Of a DNA stretch of 64,000 nt, positions 48,610-60,309 are shown piece after piece. This DNA is from Ceratodon purpureus (taxonomy: Eukaryota; Streptophyta; Bryopsida; Pseudoditrichales; Ditrichaceae). Positions within the stretch are counted from its first letter, which is position 1; every line of letters starts with the position of its first letter. The DNA is taken from contig MU104856.1 in the NCBI GenBank assembly GCA_014871385.1, positions 1 through 64,000 of the forward strand, in the 5' to 3' direction. A program made the position numbers and the translations under genes. The notes under the pieces were generated by a model. It saw nothing but the letters and a program-made list of their open reading frames with translations, searched no databases and was not told the origin of the DNA.

Positions 48610-51600
48610 CTCCTGGTATGTATGGATCTCTTCGTCTGATCTTACCCTTTCATTCTCAGTTAATCTCCTGAATTCGAACTTTATAGTTGAGTAATTTATG
48701 TTTGATTCAGGTTCGTTTAGAATTAACTGAAAGTCATCTTTGTTGCATAGGCTGTATCTAGTGTGAGATTGCTTCTGAATCTGAAATGTAATTGATGGAA
48801 GAAATGAATGACTGTGCGTGTGCAGGATAACGAATTTCGGCATAGATTTAAATGAGGTCTTCAACAAGACATTGGACTGTAGATGCTGCAGAATATCATG
48901 TAGCAGTTCAGAACGTTTCAACTTCACGTTGGAATTTACGTGCTGAGGTAATGCTGGTGGCACTGTACACTTGTACAGAATGAGAACTAGTGAATTTCTC
49001 AGGAGCAATAGAGACATATCTTTGGCGTGTTGTACCCCATAGAATGAGCTAATTACAAGGGCAAGATCAATCACTTTATAGCATTGATTTGCCATAGCAA
49101 CTGTACAGATGACAGTCCGCATGAAAACATGTCAACTGGTTCTCACTGCAGATTGTACACTTCGTTGTTAAACCTGTTGAAATAGGTACTTAATCCTGGC
49201 ACCTCTAACCGGGATGCAAGATCTGGAGCTAAACACTTCAGAACGATCCCTAGCACTGGGTTATACAGTTACAACTTACACAGGCTCATTGGTTACACGA
49301 ATTGTATGCTTTGAAGAGTGTAGATATTGATGGACTTATTTCTGAGATTGGGATCATTAGATGGTTCCCTTTTAGCTTGTAGATGAATTTTCACCATTTT
49401 CTTGGTGTTGTAGTCAGAGCTTCTCTGTTTCATGCTCAACTTTAATATTCTCAGTTCAGATAGTACATATACAATAAAGTGTTTTCAATTTGGATACATA
49501 TCGATTGTGTTTCATTTTGATGCAATATCTGAATACTATTTCGTTTTAATTTGCTATGCGTAATGATTTCAATAGTGTGTAACATCCACCATTTTCAAAC
49601 TTCGCTTTGCAGACTAGACTCATGATTGGTGCATTATTAGTTGCTGTTTTAAAATACACTCTAACTAGGTACTGTTTCGAGAAGTGTTCGCGGCTATTTT
49701 GATAGTGGACATCCTGATGTGATCATCCTCTGTGCAGGAGACCACAAATCACATGCAAAACAATAAAGTTATATAAACATCATCATGTACTTTGGAGTCT
49801 GAAAATTATGATCAAATCTTTGAGTTTCATGTGAATCTCGATCTGCTTCGAGATGCATGCAATGATTATGCTCTGAAACAGCGCCCTCGTGCATAGAATG
49901 GAGATTGAACCTGTCCACAGTCCTCTCATCTTCAGAACCACCTTTGTATCACGTGGATGTTTCAGTATACATGAACTTACTGTAGGATTGTCCTAGCATT
50001 GGGTAGAATATTTATCCAGTTCCTGTGCGTACATTCTCGAGGTTGAGAACTATGAACTTCTCCCTTGATATTTGTTCCAAGAGTTCCATCTATGATCAGA
50101 TGCTGTTCGTTAACGTTTAATATCGAAACTACGGTGTTATATCTGCTTCGGACACCACCATATGTAGTTAGCTGGGACGCCACCAACACCTGCATCGAGG
50201 CCCCCAAAGTCTTTGTCCTTTGGTAGTACTACACCAACTCCTGTTGTCCAGAATAGTTGGTTTTGGTCCCTATCATTCGGTTTAGCCGTAATTCTCTCAG
50301 CCTTCCGTGAACCCCCAAAAAATTCCCACCGCGCGCAAGTACGTTCACATGTGTACACTCCGGGCCAACTTCTTTATAAATCGTGACAGCACTTGGTACT
50401 ACTCTAGCGTCCGCTGGTACAAACATAACCTCATGGGAAGCGGGCCAAACAGACAGGAACACGAAGCCAACTCAAGGCAACAAAACATCACCAGCAATAT
50501 GGCTCAATCACGGCCTACAGCTCCAATCCCCAAGTCACAAGCGCCTCACCCCTTGAAAAGCTGGAAACTCTGAAGCAATTTCCTGCAGCGGCTAGCTTCT
50601 CAGGATTAGGGGGCACCTGACAATCGTCGATACCTGCAGATCTCTAAGCGCGTATGGATCTGGACAGATGCCGCTGACTCATGGCAGGAAGGAAGTAGGT
50701 AATACTAACCACAGCCGGCCGTTACTGAACCTGAAAATCAACTTACAATAACGGAAAATTAGATATGTTGCCAATTGCTACAATGACATCCGGTTTCCGG
50801 TCAATTATCCAGTCCCTGGCAAATAGCTAATCTGGTATATCACCTGGAATAGCAATATTAATTACCGTGTTGTGGTTTACTAGTACTATAATGGTATGAT
50901 GATTTGGTTTCATATTAACTCGTCTTTCTACGCCAGATTGATCACTAGGATGGAATTAAATCGAACGCTTGGCAGCAATTGCTCGGCTCATTTAGTTTGC
51001 CACAAATCGAGTTTAGGTCAACTGCTTCCTGGAGTGTTGTAACCAATTGAAGAGTTCTGAGTTCGATGCATGTTCTGAAGTCATCGTCTTGCGACCGATC
51101 GACCGGCCATTACCAATCAACTGTCCAGGGACTATGTTCCGGTACCTGCATACATTAATCCAGCTGCAATTCTGACACCGTTCAGAAGGTCGACTGGCGT
51201 TGAAAATGGTACTTAACTAGATGCTGTAAGTTAAGCATCAGTGCACTAACTTCACCCAAAAGTTTCGACTTTCGCCGTATGTGTAACTTCGGTATAAGCG
51301 GACATTGTACAATAATACAGTACGTTTTGCGGTATAGATTTATATCATGAATGAGTGCCATGAATCATGATAGTCACTGCTACGTCTGTGACTCTGCCTC
51401 TGGCAATCTGGATGCCCTGCGATACCCTGACAGGAGGGTCAACTGTGATTATAATTAAGTGGTACTGGTTTGTGATCCCAATCCAAACAGTCTCAAAACC
51501 TGGATTCAAACACTGCGGCCCTGCCATTGCAACGCGTGAGATAATCAAGTAATTTGCAGACTTAGTGTCAGTCCTGTGGGATGCAACGTCCTTATACGAA

Positions 51601-53600
51601 AGAATCTTGAAGGCCAGGCTATGGCTACAATATTGGACACATCATGGACTGAAAGAAGCCAGAAACCTGAGAGACCATAGGCCGAACGGTTACTGAACAT
51701 TTACCGAGTGGATCTTCCCAAGTTCAGTAAACTCATCGTTTGTAACTTCGTAGGCAGATCAATGCATATCTCATCAACATAAAGCTATTATGTAATTTGT
51801 ATCAGCCTCAGTACCTGTTGACACTCAAATACTGTACCGTATTAAATATGGACATCGTCTCTGTCTGTATCTGCAGTCCCGAGCCCGGGTCTGGAGGAAC
51901 CTGGACCGCTGATGAGGTTTGCATGTAAAATGGTGACCAGTCTCGGCTGTGGTCCCTGTTTTCGCAGTGAAATATAATTTCACTTGTGTAAGGGGAAAAA
52001 ACTTAGTAATTACTTGCATAATCTCCATCAAGTATGAATAATGAAATACAAGAATTGATATACTATTAATTTTTGGCGCTACAGAAATTGCAGTCTACAC
52101 ACTGTACAGATCAAAAGATTCCGAAAAGATACTGCCGCTTACCAAGCCTTTAAACTCTGGTAGAGATGTCAGAGGCAGGAGTAGACTCACGTGAGATTGT
52201 ACCTTTCGTCACGGTTGATAGAGTATTATAATCCCCATGTATTCGTGCTGTAGACTTTCCAACTTGAAATTGTACCTCATTTATGTCAGGGGGTTTGGGA
52301 TGCCCTTAGTCAGACTTTTAGTCTTACATGATAATCACAATCAATCGACTGATAAGTTCTACACCGTAAAGACTCAAGTATTGACTGATGACTGTCAGTA
52401 ACTTAAAAGGTAATATCTTTTAAGTTTTGGAAAGATGTGGTATTTTGTATTTTGATTTTATTTGAAACAAACTTGAAGTTTAGGGGTTTAGGGTCATAGA
52501 ATTTTATTACATAACATGTAGAGTGTGGATTTAGTGTAATGTGTAGAGCTGGATTCTGGTACACTGAAGTCACTGGACATTGTGGACGAACGATTATGTT
52601 GACATAAATTAGTGTGGGAAAGATGGATGAACAATAGATGAAAGGGCCATGTAATTCTACCAATTCCACCTTTTCCATAGCCACAGGGACATAATATTCA
52701 GAACTAACTTACAAATAATCTACTTTAAAGGCTTTTTAAAAACCATACTGCAGCAGTGGCTCAAAGAAGGTGAGTTCATGTGTTCAAGCAAAGGAATAAC
52801 AAAAAGTATTGTTTGGAATCTCTCATTGGTTTGCAATGGCGCTATGATGCTCACATGCCTCTCCTAGGTCAGGGTGCATAATTCTAGAATAATACGATGG
52901 CTTAAACTTCCGCCCTATAGAACCTGCAGAATGTGCATGTCAGATGAGTGTGCTGCTCTAGGAAGGTGCTGATTCCGCACAACCACCACCATTCACAATT
53001 TCACAAACATGCAGCTTTGAGCTTTATCAGGAATCACAACATTGTACCATTGCTTTAGCAAATTCAGCTCAGCTCAACTTGAGCAAACTAATGCTGTGTC
53101 GTGCTACAGCGTTTTTTCTACTTTTTTAGGTTGGGAGCGACTAGGGCACAATTTCCACAGTTTATGGAGAAGTAGTGGCTACATATTTTTTTTTTTGGAG
53201 AAATTGACTTGGCACATTTTATTAAAAACACAAAGAAGTGTGGCAACTTCTGTGTGGGTTTTGGTGCCAGAAGCTGGCAATACACAATTTTTTTCTTCTA
53301 AAAAATTCAAATTTCTGGCTACAAGAGTTTCTATGTCCTGGTGTAGGGTGGCAAAATCCAATTCTGAGGCATCGAATTCTGGCGACCAGTAGCATAAAAC
53401 AGAAATTGCAGAGTCTCAGATCCCGGTTCACCATTAGAGTCGTGATTAACTACTACAAAAACATTAAGAAACCACAGTGAAGCACTAAGCAAGAAGCAAT
53501 GATTTTCAAGAAGCATTAAGAAATCACAATGAAACAGTAAGCAAACTAATCGTGACAGAAAAGCAATCAGTTAAAAAAGCGAAGGCAAGCTTAAACGACA
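48610..53600. other. Downstream of VQ gene: 3'UTR and long intergenic DNA
   Basis: The 3'UTR of the VQ gene probably occupies the first few hundred bases. A 226-codon minus-strand frame at 48442-49122 overlaps the VQ 3' end in antisense and resembles nothing known. No other supported gene, RNA or repeat was recognised up to 53600. Confidence 0.4.
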
Positions 53601-53664
53601 TGAACGAATCCTTCACAATCCCTACACCTCGTCAAGCCCAAGCCCCACAACAACTAGCAGAAAT

Positions 53665-53763
53665 AGTAAAACCACAACAGTAAATACAAAACAATAAAAC
53701 CACAACAGTAATAAAACCACAACAGTAAATACAAAACAATAAAACCACAACAGTAAATACAAG
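53665..53763. repeat. Short tandem repeat array downstream of the hAT-like gene
   Basis: The unit AAAACCACAACAGTAAATAC, extended by AAAACAAT, occurs in about three full and one partial copy. A related copy (CCACAACAGTAAATGGGAAA) lies at about 54708 in the last intron of the hAT-like gene. The leucine/valine-rich minus-strand frames here are artefacts of the array. Confidence 0.7.
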
Positions 53764-54027
53764 CACACTGAACTTAAAAGCTTCACAAAAAATAGCAAAA
53801 GCAAGCATCGAACAACATTGTAGGGAAGCATTCCTCCACAACAACACATTCACAGCAGCAAGGAACAAGAAAAGTTAAGAGAAAATGAGTGCAGGCAAGC
53901 AGTAAGTACGACATCTAGTGGTGAACCGGGATTTCCAACATAAGCCTGACAGACGTCAAACGTAATGTCGATTTTCATCATTGACAACGGACTCCGGAGC
54001 CCTCCAAGACACTGTGGAGTGACGAGT

Positions 54028-57000
54028 CTAGTCTTCCATTCGCTTCTCTTTCCTCCAGTCCTCGTATGCAGCATCATAGGGAAAATCGTGCAAGTTATAG
54101 AATTGCTGTGAGTGCATTCCGACTACAAGCGGGAGATGCGTCGACAAACGGTTGCGAAGCTTGTTCTTCATAAAACTCAAGGTACTAAATGTTCGCTCAT
54201 CCTCCACGCTTCCCAGCACTGTAACCACCGCAAGCTCCGTGACCTTCATGAACTCGGATAGCTTTTGCCGAAGTAGACCATTGGCTTCGATGCGGCGCCA
54301 TAGACGAGTTAGAGGATTCACTGGTCCGTCGCCTGCCATGGAGGCGTGGCAATTACCCTTCATCGCAATCTTGAACATGCACGACTGTTCATCGAGCTTC
54401 TGGATCGATAGAATCGGCAACGCCTCAGCGTTTGAATTTTCCTTCGCTCCTCCTAGTATCTCCACACTCTTTCCATAGGTCAATGTGCGGCCATAGTGGT
54501 TCTTGATAACTTCCAAGTGCCGATTGAAATCCTCATCAGCATTTGCCGCAAGCCAATATTGCGGGTAAACAAACCCAAACGCATCCATCAGCGATGATGA
54601 AGGAAAACGCAGCTCTAATTCCGCAATCAACTTTCCAGCCGCTCCTGTCAAAAATCAGACGGTAACAGACTCACGGTGTCAGTACTTTACTACTTCAGCA
54701 TCAATCAAACCACAACAGTAAATGGGAAACAATAAAATTTCTATAACTTAAAACACCAATACAATAAGCAAATGGGAATTCAGTGATACCTTTGCACAAA
54801 TTCTTGACATTGTCGACAATGGTGCCGAACAATTCCTTTGTAACAGTCACACCGTCTCCGTTGCCACCCTGCAGATGACACGCAGGTATGTTGTGCCCAG
54901 TTGGCGTAAAATGGAGAACCTCCGCTGCATCTGAGTTCAGGTCGAACCCTGGTTGCACCCAGCTCAGAGGAATTGCCTCGTGTCTCAAGTTCACGAGAGC
55001 CTTGAAGTCCCAGAAGACGTCTTGTGTGAATGCACTCTTGTCGTCGACATAAAATGCTGTAACCTCTGCGATACAGATGTGAATGGCTGACACATAATCG
55101 CAAACAAAGACATCCCGCCCTTGTGCAAATTGCATTAAAGAATGCACACATCGCAGCAACGGCAACAACCCAGACAAACCCAACAAGATCTGGATATCAG
55201 TAAGGAACTTCAAGTTCTTCTTCGCCAATTTCATTAATTTCTTATCGACCTTCACTTTTTTTCCGCCAATCTCTTCTACTGGACGCTCAGAGTCGATCGA
55301 CATCTTCACGATAAGCACCCTGTACTCATTCAGGACTGGCACTGCAGGTGACAACATGCTGATCCATCGGGTTTGAATGTTTTTGAGGATTTTCAACCCC
55401 TTCGATTGCATCAGCTCCGCAAGCTTCACAAATTCCAAATGCCTCTTCGGTGAATGCGCAAAGTAGGCGTACAGAGACGCGAGCATATCTTCTATTCGCT
55501 TCACCACTGGCTCCAGACTCAAAGTCTGAACGGCAAGGTTTGTCCTGTGAGCCTGAGAAACACCGAAACAGCCCACAGCTAGTTTGTAGGCTACAAAGAA
55601 TTATTCTAAAACTAGGATAAAAAACAATTAAAGTAACCAACAACCTTCCGAAACACAGAAATACAAAACAGAGAATTTGCAGGCAGATTTCTTACCATGC
55701 AATGAATGCCTAGTACTCGGGGTGCAAACTTCTGCTTCAATTGCTTAACAACCCCTGATTTCTTGCCCTGAAAAGTGCTTGCACCATCTGCACGATACAA
55801 TATGGAGACCCAGAACGTTAAAACAATGAACATAAAAATCATAGAATTGACAACTTCCAAGTGAGAAACAGGAAGAGTAGGTTCAGAAATCACACGGTTA
55901 CCTGCTCCAAACGAAGCAAGTCGGCTTGCGATCTCATCTGCGGTGACGCCTCCGCAGGTCTTTATCGCATCCACTATCACAGTAGTCAGATTATCGGCTC
56001 CACTGCCATCGGTAATGCGCTCCAAGGATAGAAGCATCGGCTTCCTCGTCCAGTTCTCGCAAGTATACGCATGAATCGAAATCCATGACTGTGTGTCCAG
56101 TGTTGTTACTTCATCGCAGGGTGAGAATACGCTAGGGTCGCTCTCCTGGCACTTGTGTATAAGTTGTACAAACTAAGTACAAATTGTACAAACTGTACAA
56201 AATGCGGTACCCGAGATATTCTTGCGCCGACCAGTAGCACCATAGGTTACTTGACACGTCAGGTGGATTCCAATTCAAATGCCATGCGGGAGGTGATGAT
56301 TGGTCCATCTTGTACAAAAAGTACAAACCTGTACATACCTGTACAAAAAGGTATCTATAGAGGATCTTGAAGGGCCAGAGCTTATTTCAAGGCATAAATC
56401 TTTGATGTGCGAATGAAAGTGAAAAGTTCCGTTCTATCAAAATCAAATTCTTGGCCCCTCTCTACCAACAAGTCTTTTTCCTCAATTCTCCAAAAAAGTT
56501 AAAGAAATCTGTTTTTAAACCCATATTTGGGGCCCCCAAAAAAAAACCCACATTTGTCAACTTTTTCAATCATATACTAGTATTTGGTATAATCAAATAG
56601 TAAGGCATGGTAGTTAAAGATTAGAAGATTGCACACAACTCTTTTAAATGTAAAAAATAAATCTTTAAGTTGACAAAATGAGTACAAACATGTGAATTCT
56701 GAATCTGTGACAGTACAATCTTTGTAACTTTGTACTCATAAAGATGCATATTTTGCATCCAAGGAACTTTTTGTCATGCAATCATCAATGTATGCGGGAT
56801 GTAAAACTGTGCCTACTTATTAATTTTAACATAAACTACAAGAAATTGGAGGAAATTTGGGTCCAAACCTTCACAGTGCCTTGAAACTATGCCGTGACTA
56901 CAAATTCGTACAACCGTAGTGTATTTTCACCCCGCAAGTGATGGAGAAAAACCTTGCCTTCGAGATTTCCTCCGTTGTCTTCCGCTGCACCTGACGGTAC

Positions 57001-57956
57001 AGACACTCCGCGAGCTCCCACCCCGCACTGTCGGACCAGTGCCGCTTGGGCAATTTCGGCACATCGAGAAACACCAGTAAAGGCTGCAATGCTGCGTACG
57101 CCAGCATGGGCCGGCCCTCCTGAAGAAGGTGAAGGATCGTTGCAAATTGGAGCCGTTTTCTTGCGCGCTCTCCTTTCAACACCACTAATTGCTGCGCCAC
57201 ACTCACGGTGTCTTTTGCAGCGTAGATCCTCTCATATCTCAAATGTTTGCAGTTCTTTGCTATGTACCACTGGCCCTTCTTAATCCCAGACGGCAGATTG
57301 CGTGTGGCCTTGCGCTTACCGCTATGCTTGCTCAACGTATCCCATTTTGGCCCTAAAATCTTTGGCTTCCCTGCAACCTGCGAACACACAATACATTTCA
57401 CATACTCATACAACCCGTCAGTACCCCTAAACATTTCCGCCCATGGCAGCTTGGCCGCCCAAGTGTCCTGGAATTTTCGTGTTGCATCGTATGATTTTTT
57501 GGGGACCTTCTCTTTCTTTTCCGGAACGAACTCCTCCTCTGAGTAGTCGTCGGCCTCCTCGATCATCGGCAGTTTACCCTTCTCCTTCGCTGTCGCCGCT
57601 GTAGGGAGTGCCGAACCTGAACTCGAAGATAACAAGACAACTTCAACGACGGAGTCAGACGCGGCGCCTTCTGCTGTCACCCGGCCTTCACATGAAGGAG
57701 TGACCAACTTCACCGCGGGGTTGGACCTTCCTACACGCCTCGAACTCTCATGCGGGAACTTCCGCTTGCGGGGTTTGTCAATGACAGACATGCTGGCGCT
57801 CATACCGCAACTGAATTCACTCACATCTCCTACGCTCTCAGAACAGGCTGCAACCGACTCCGAGTTGCTCGAAGGAATCCCAGATGATGACGATGACGAA
57901 CCCGTCGACGGGATGCGATGGAAGTATCTGAACAACGCGGACCCTTTGACCACCAT
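54028..57956 (-). CDS. hAT transposase-like gene with BED-type zinc finger, interrupted by an insertion
   Basis: The protein combines a BED-like zinc finger with a hAT transposase core and C-terminal dimerisation region, so it is a hAT transposon or a gene domesticated from one. Coding parts are 57956-56933, resuming at 56114-55902, then 55787-55696, 55552-54790 and 54644-54028. With the insertion and one target copy left out, the frame is open for 902 residues and all splice phases agree. The zinc finger has C188, C191 and H211 (VKCIVCS, then TLSKHSGKRK). The transposase part has CDEVTTLDTQSWISIHAY and DGASTFQGKKSG. The C-terminus has LGSVEDERTFSTLSFMKNKL, the hAT dimerisation signature. The N-terminal 170 residues are Ser-rich and acidic. 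Codon Cys341 is split by an 814-bp element. The outer transposon ends were not found. Confidence 0.8.
56119..56932. mobile_element. Non-autonomous inverted-repeat element inserted in the hAT-like gene
   Basis: The 814-bp segment begins GGGTGAGAATACGCTAGGGT and ends with the reverse complement of GGGTGAAAATACACTACGGT (16 of 20 identical). It is flanked by CGCA at 56115-56118 and 56933-56936, a 4-bp target duplication (3 bp if the left end carries an extra G). Removing the element and one CGCA restores the reading frame of the host gene exactly. It has no coding capacity. It contains clusters of GTACAA. The superfamily is not clear: a 4-bp duplication fits neither hAT (8 bp) nor Mutator (9-11 bp). 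Confidence 0.9.
56165..56347. repeat. GTACAA motif arrays inside the inserted element
   Basis: GTACAA occurs four times in 56165-56201 and three times, plus one GTACAT, in 56312-56347, spaced about 9-12 bases. Single copies occur near the right end, at about 56713 and 56908. Subterminal clusters of a short motif are typical transposase-binding sites of plant DNA transposons; that role is inferred. Confidence 0.6.
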
Positions 57957-59900
57957 GTTTAGAAACTTACGACAACGCCTCAGACAATCACACACGAAAT
58001 TTCTAAACAAGAAAAGAACTCTACACCCTAAACAGACTGAAGCAACGAAGTAAACCGACCCTCACCGCATACTCACAATTCAGAAGTGAAGACTCAAAAC
58101 CCCAACACACTCAGAGCACAAGCACACTGCAGACTCCACACTCCACAGCAAAACATAACTCATGCACGACCAACAACATAAAATGAAACATAAGCGATCT
58201 CATAGAAATTAGAATCACGAGAACCCTTCTGTGCTTGCTACCGCAAAGAAAACCTTGGGACCGCAAACAAAGCACTTAGCATACAGCGCAAGAAGGCACA
58301 AACACCAAACCAAATGCAGCGTGAAAACAACTGCAACTACACACTGAATTGTGAAGAACTTCACTGAAATCCATGAAACACTAGGTTCGCTGAAATACCT
58401 GGCCATGCAGACATGCAGTACGAGTAACAACAACATTTCACGTAAACAAATCCATGACAATGGTGCCAAAGATCGGCAGACCGCATTCTGTGGCGTCAAA
58501 GTACGCAACGCATACACCAGACAGGACTCCACGCCGCCACCATCGCTGAAAGCACTCATGATTCCAAACCCCAGAGCAACCCCACTCTCCCACAATGAAA
58601 TTAAAAAACATAAACCCAACTTGGTACCCCTGTACGAAGACGACGACCCTGGCGAAAACTCTCAGGCGGGCACCCAACGCAGGTGGCGACAGACACGCGT
58701 CGACGGCAGATTCGCGGGAGGAAGAACGGCGGGCAGCGGGCACCAAAAGAAACCCCAGGCCAATACGAGTTCGCCATCTGGCGACACAACCCAAAACCTC
58801 ATCCATCATCGCCGCATACTGAGGGCGACACTGGCATCATGATCCAGCAAACCCTGGCCCTACTCCGTTACAGCGGAATCGAAACCTGGCACCCAATATC
58901 TCACATTTTTGTAGATTTCCATAGGTTTTTGGTACATCTCTCAGAAAATTTCGCCTTCAGGCGACATTTCGCCACATAAAGAAAGGCTGTCGTGCTATGT
59001 CTTGTAATTTTGAAACCCAAACTGGGCATAGGGTCCTTTACCAAGTTGCTTTCAAAGAAAACATAGATCTGACTGTTACAGCAAGCACATGTTCAGGCCC
59101 ACTTTTAATGTTGCTTTAGGGAACAGGAATCATGACTTTGAGCAATGAGTAGTGTACATGCTCTTGGAATTTGTCTATCAAAGAAAGCTAATCTGGCTAA
59201 CTTAGTCAGCTCCATCTGCTCTTGGATCCATTGGTTCCGTCTCTAGTTAGTACTCCTAGTAACCGAGCTTGTACTGATATAATTCTGCCAGCATCTTCAA
59301 GAATTCTATCTTTTGTCTGGATTCTGGTCCACCCTCAGGTCATTTCATAAATTATATGATGTACCTTAATTCACAAAGAATAGTGAATGAAATAATAGCA
59401 GAGAAAGTTCATAACATAAAAAGAGAACACGTACTGATTTCCAATACCCCACCCACGTCCATTTTTCCAATACCCCACGGTCCCCACCCATGTCCATTTT
59501 GTGACATATTTAGATGTTCTTCTATTTAAATGCACCATTTTTCCTTTTGTCATAGCGCACAATGTGTTAACTGATTTTTAGCTATGGTAATGCAAATCAT
59601 AGCATCAAGGTTAGGGCATGCTGCAATAATTTGGATTGGGATACATCCTCTAATTCAAATTATAGTAGCCACACTTGAAGGTATTGGATGATAGGAAGTC
59701 GCTAAGTACCTACGCATGACATCAGTCTATAGTAATTGATCTTGGGTGTGAACTTTGTAAAATGCATTCAAACTATTTTTAAATTGTATCTTTGATGACA
59801 TTTAAATAGAAGAACATTCCATTGACTTACTAATATTCAATATAAAATTCTAATATATTGTGGAATTCAAAGAACTTCAAGGAAAGCCAATTTTCAGAAG
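57957..59900. other. Upstream region of the hAT-like gene and intergenic DNA
   Basis: The first kilobase probably contains the promoter and leader of the hAT-like gene. Frames at 58351-58842 (+) and 58438-58809 (-) overlap each other and match no family. Transposon ends for the hAT-like gene were looked for here and downstream of 54028, without success. Nothing else was seen. Confidence 0.4.
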
Positions 59901-59989
59901 AAGAAGACTCATGGTTTAGGAATTATATATTTTTTAGTTTTAGGACACTCTTGCTGCAACTCCAAAAACAAATATTTTAAAGACTTTTT

Positions 59990-60309
59990 TGAATTTTTTG
60001 GGTAATATTCTAAACCAATTTTATTCTCAAAATACCAATTGACCCAAGTTATAGTATACATTAATTTTACAAGGGTAGGCTTCAAAGTTTGACAAAAAGA
60101 AGTTTCTACGATGACCGAAATAAATTTCAATACTTTTTTATCATCATGGTTTTTTAAATGAAGAAGAATCAATGGTCAAATTTTGGTTTCAAGATCCTAC
60201 AATTGGATTTATTACATAATGCTTAGATTAAGAGTTATTAAGTCTAAGGTGAGAGGGAGTCAATTTTGACAATTTTGGCAAAAAATTAACAAGGAATTTT
60301 AGGGATTAA
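59990..60309. repeat. Dispersed AT-rich repeat, copy of 41501-41812
   Basis: It shares several blocks in the same order with 41501-41812 (AAGGGTAGGCTTCAAAGTTTG, then GAAGTTTCTAC, and others). It ends AATTTTAGGGATTAA, a degraded form of the TTAA-element terminus. Confidence 0.45.

Noticed and set aside
48442..49122. Minus-strand frame of 226 codons overlapping the VQ gene 3' end
   Set aside because: It is partly antisense to VQ coding sequence and has no recognisable domain. It could be a chance frame in the 3'UTR.
53622..53868. Hydrophobic minus-strand frames resembling membrane proteins
   Set aside because: They arise from the AAAACCACAACAGT tandem array and are low-complexity.
58351..58842. 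Plus-strand frame of 163 codons upstream of the hAT-like gene
   Set aside because: It has a mutually overlapping frame on the other strand, no family and no splice context.
53343..58960. Possible hAT terminal repeats around the transposase-like gene (TGTAGGGTGGCAAAA near 53343)
   Set aside because: No matching inverted copy or 8-bp duplication was found on the other side.
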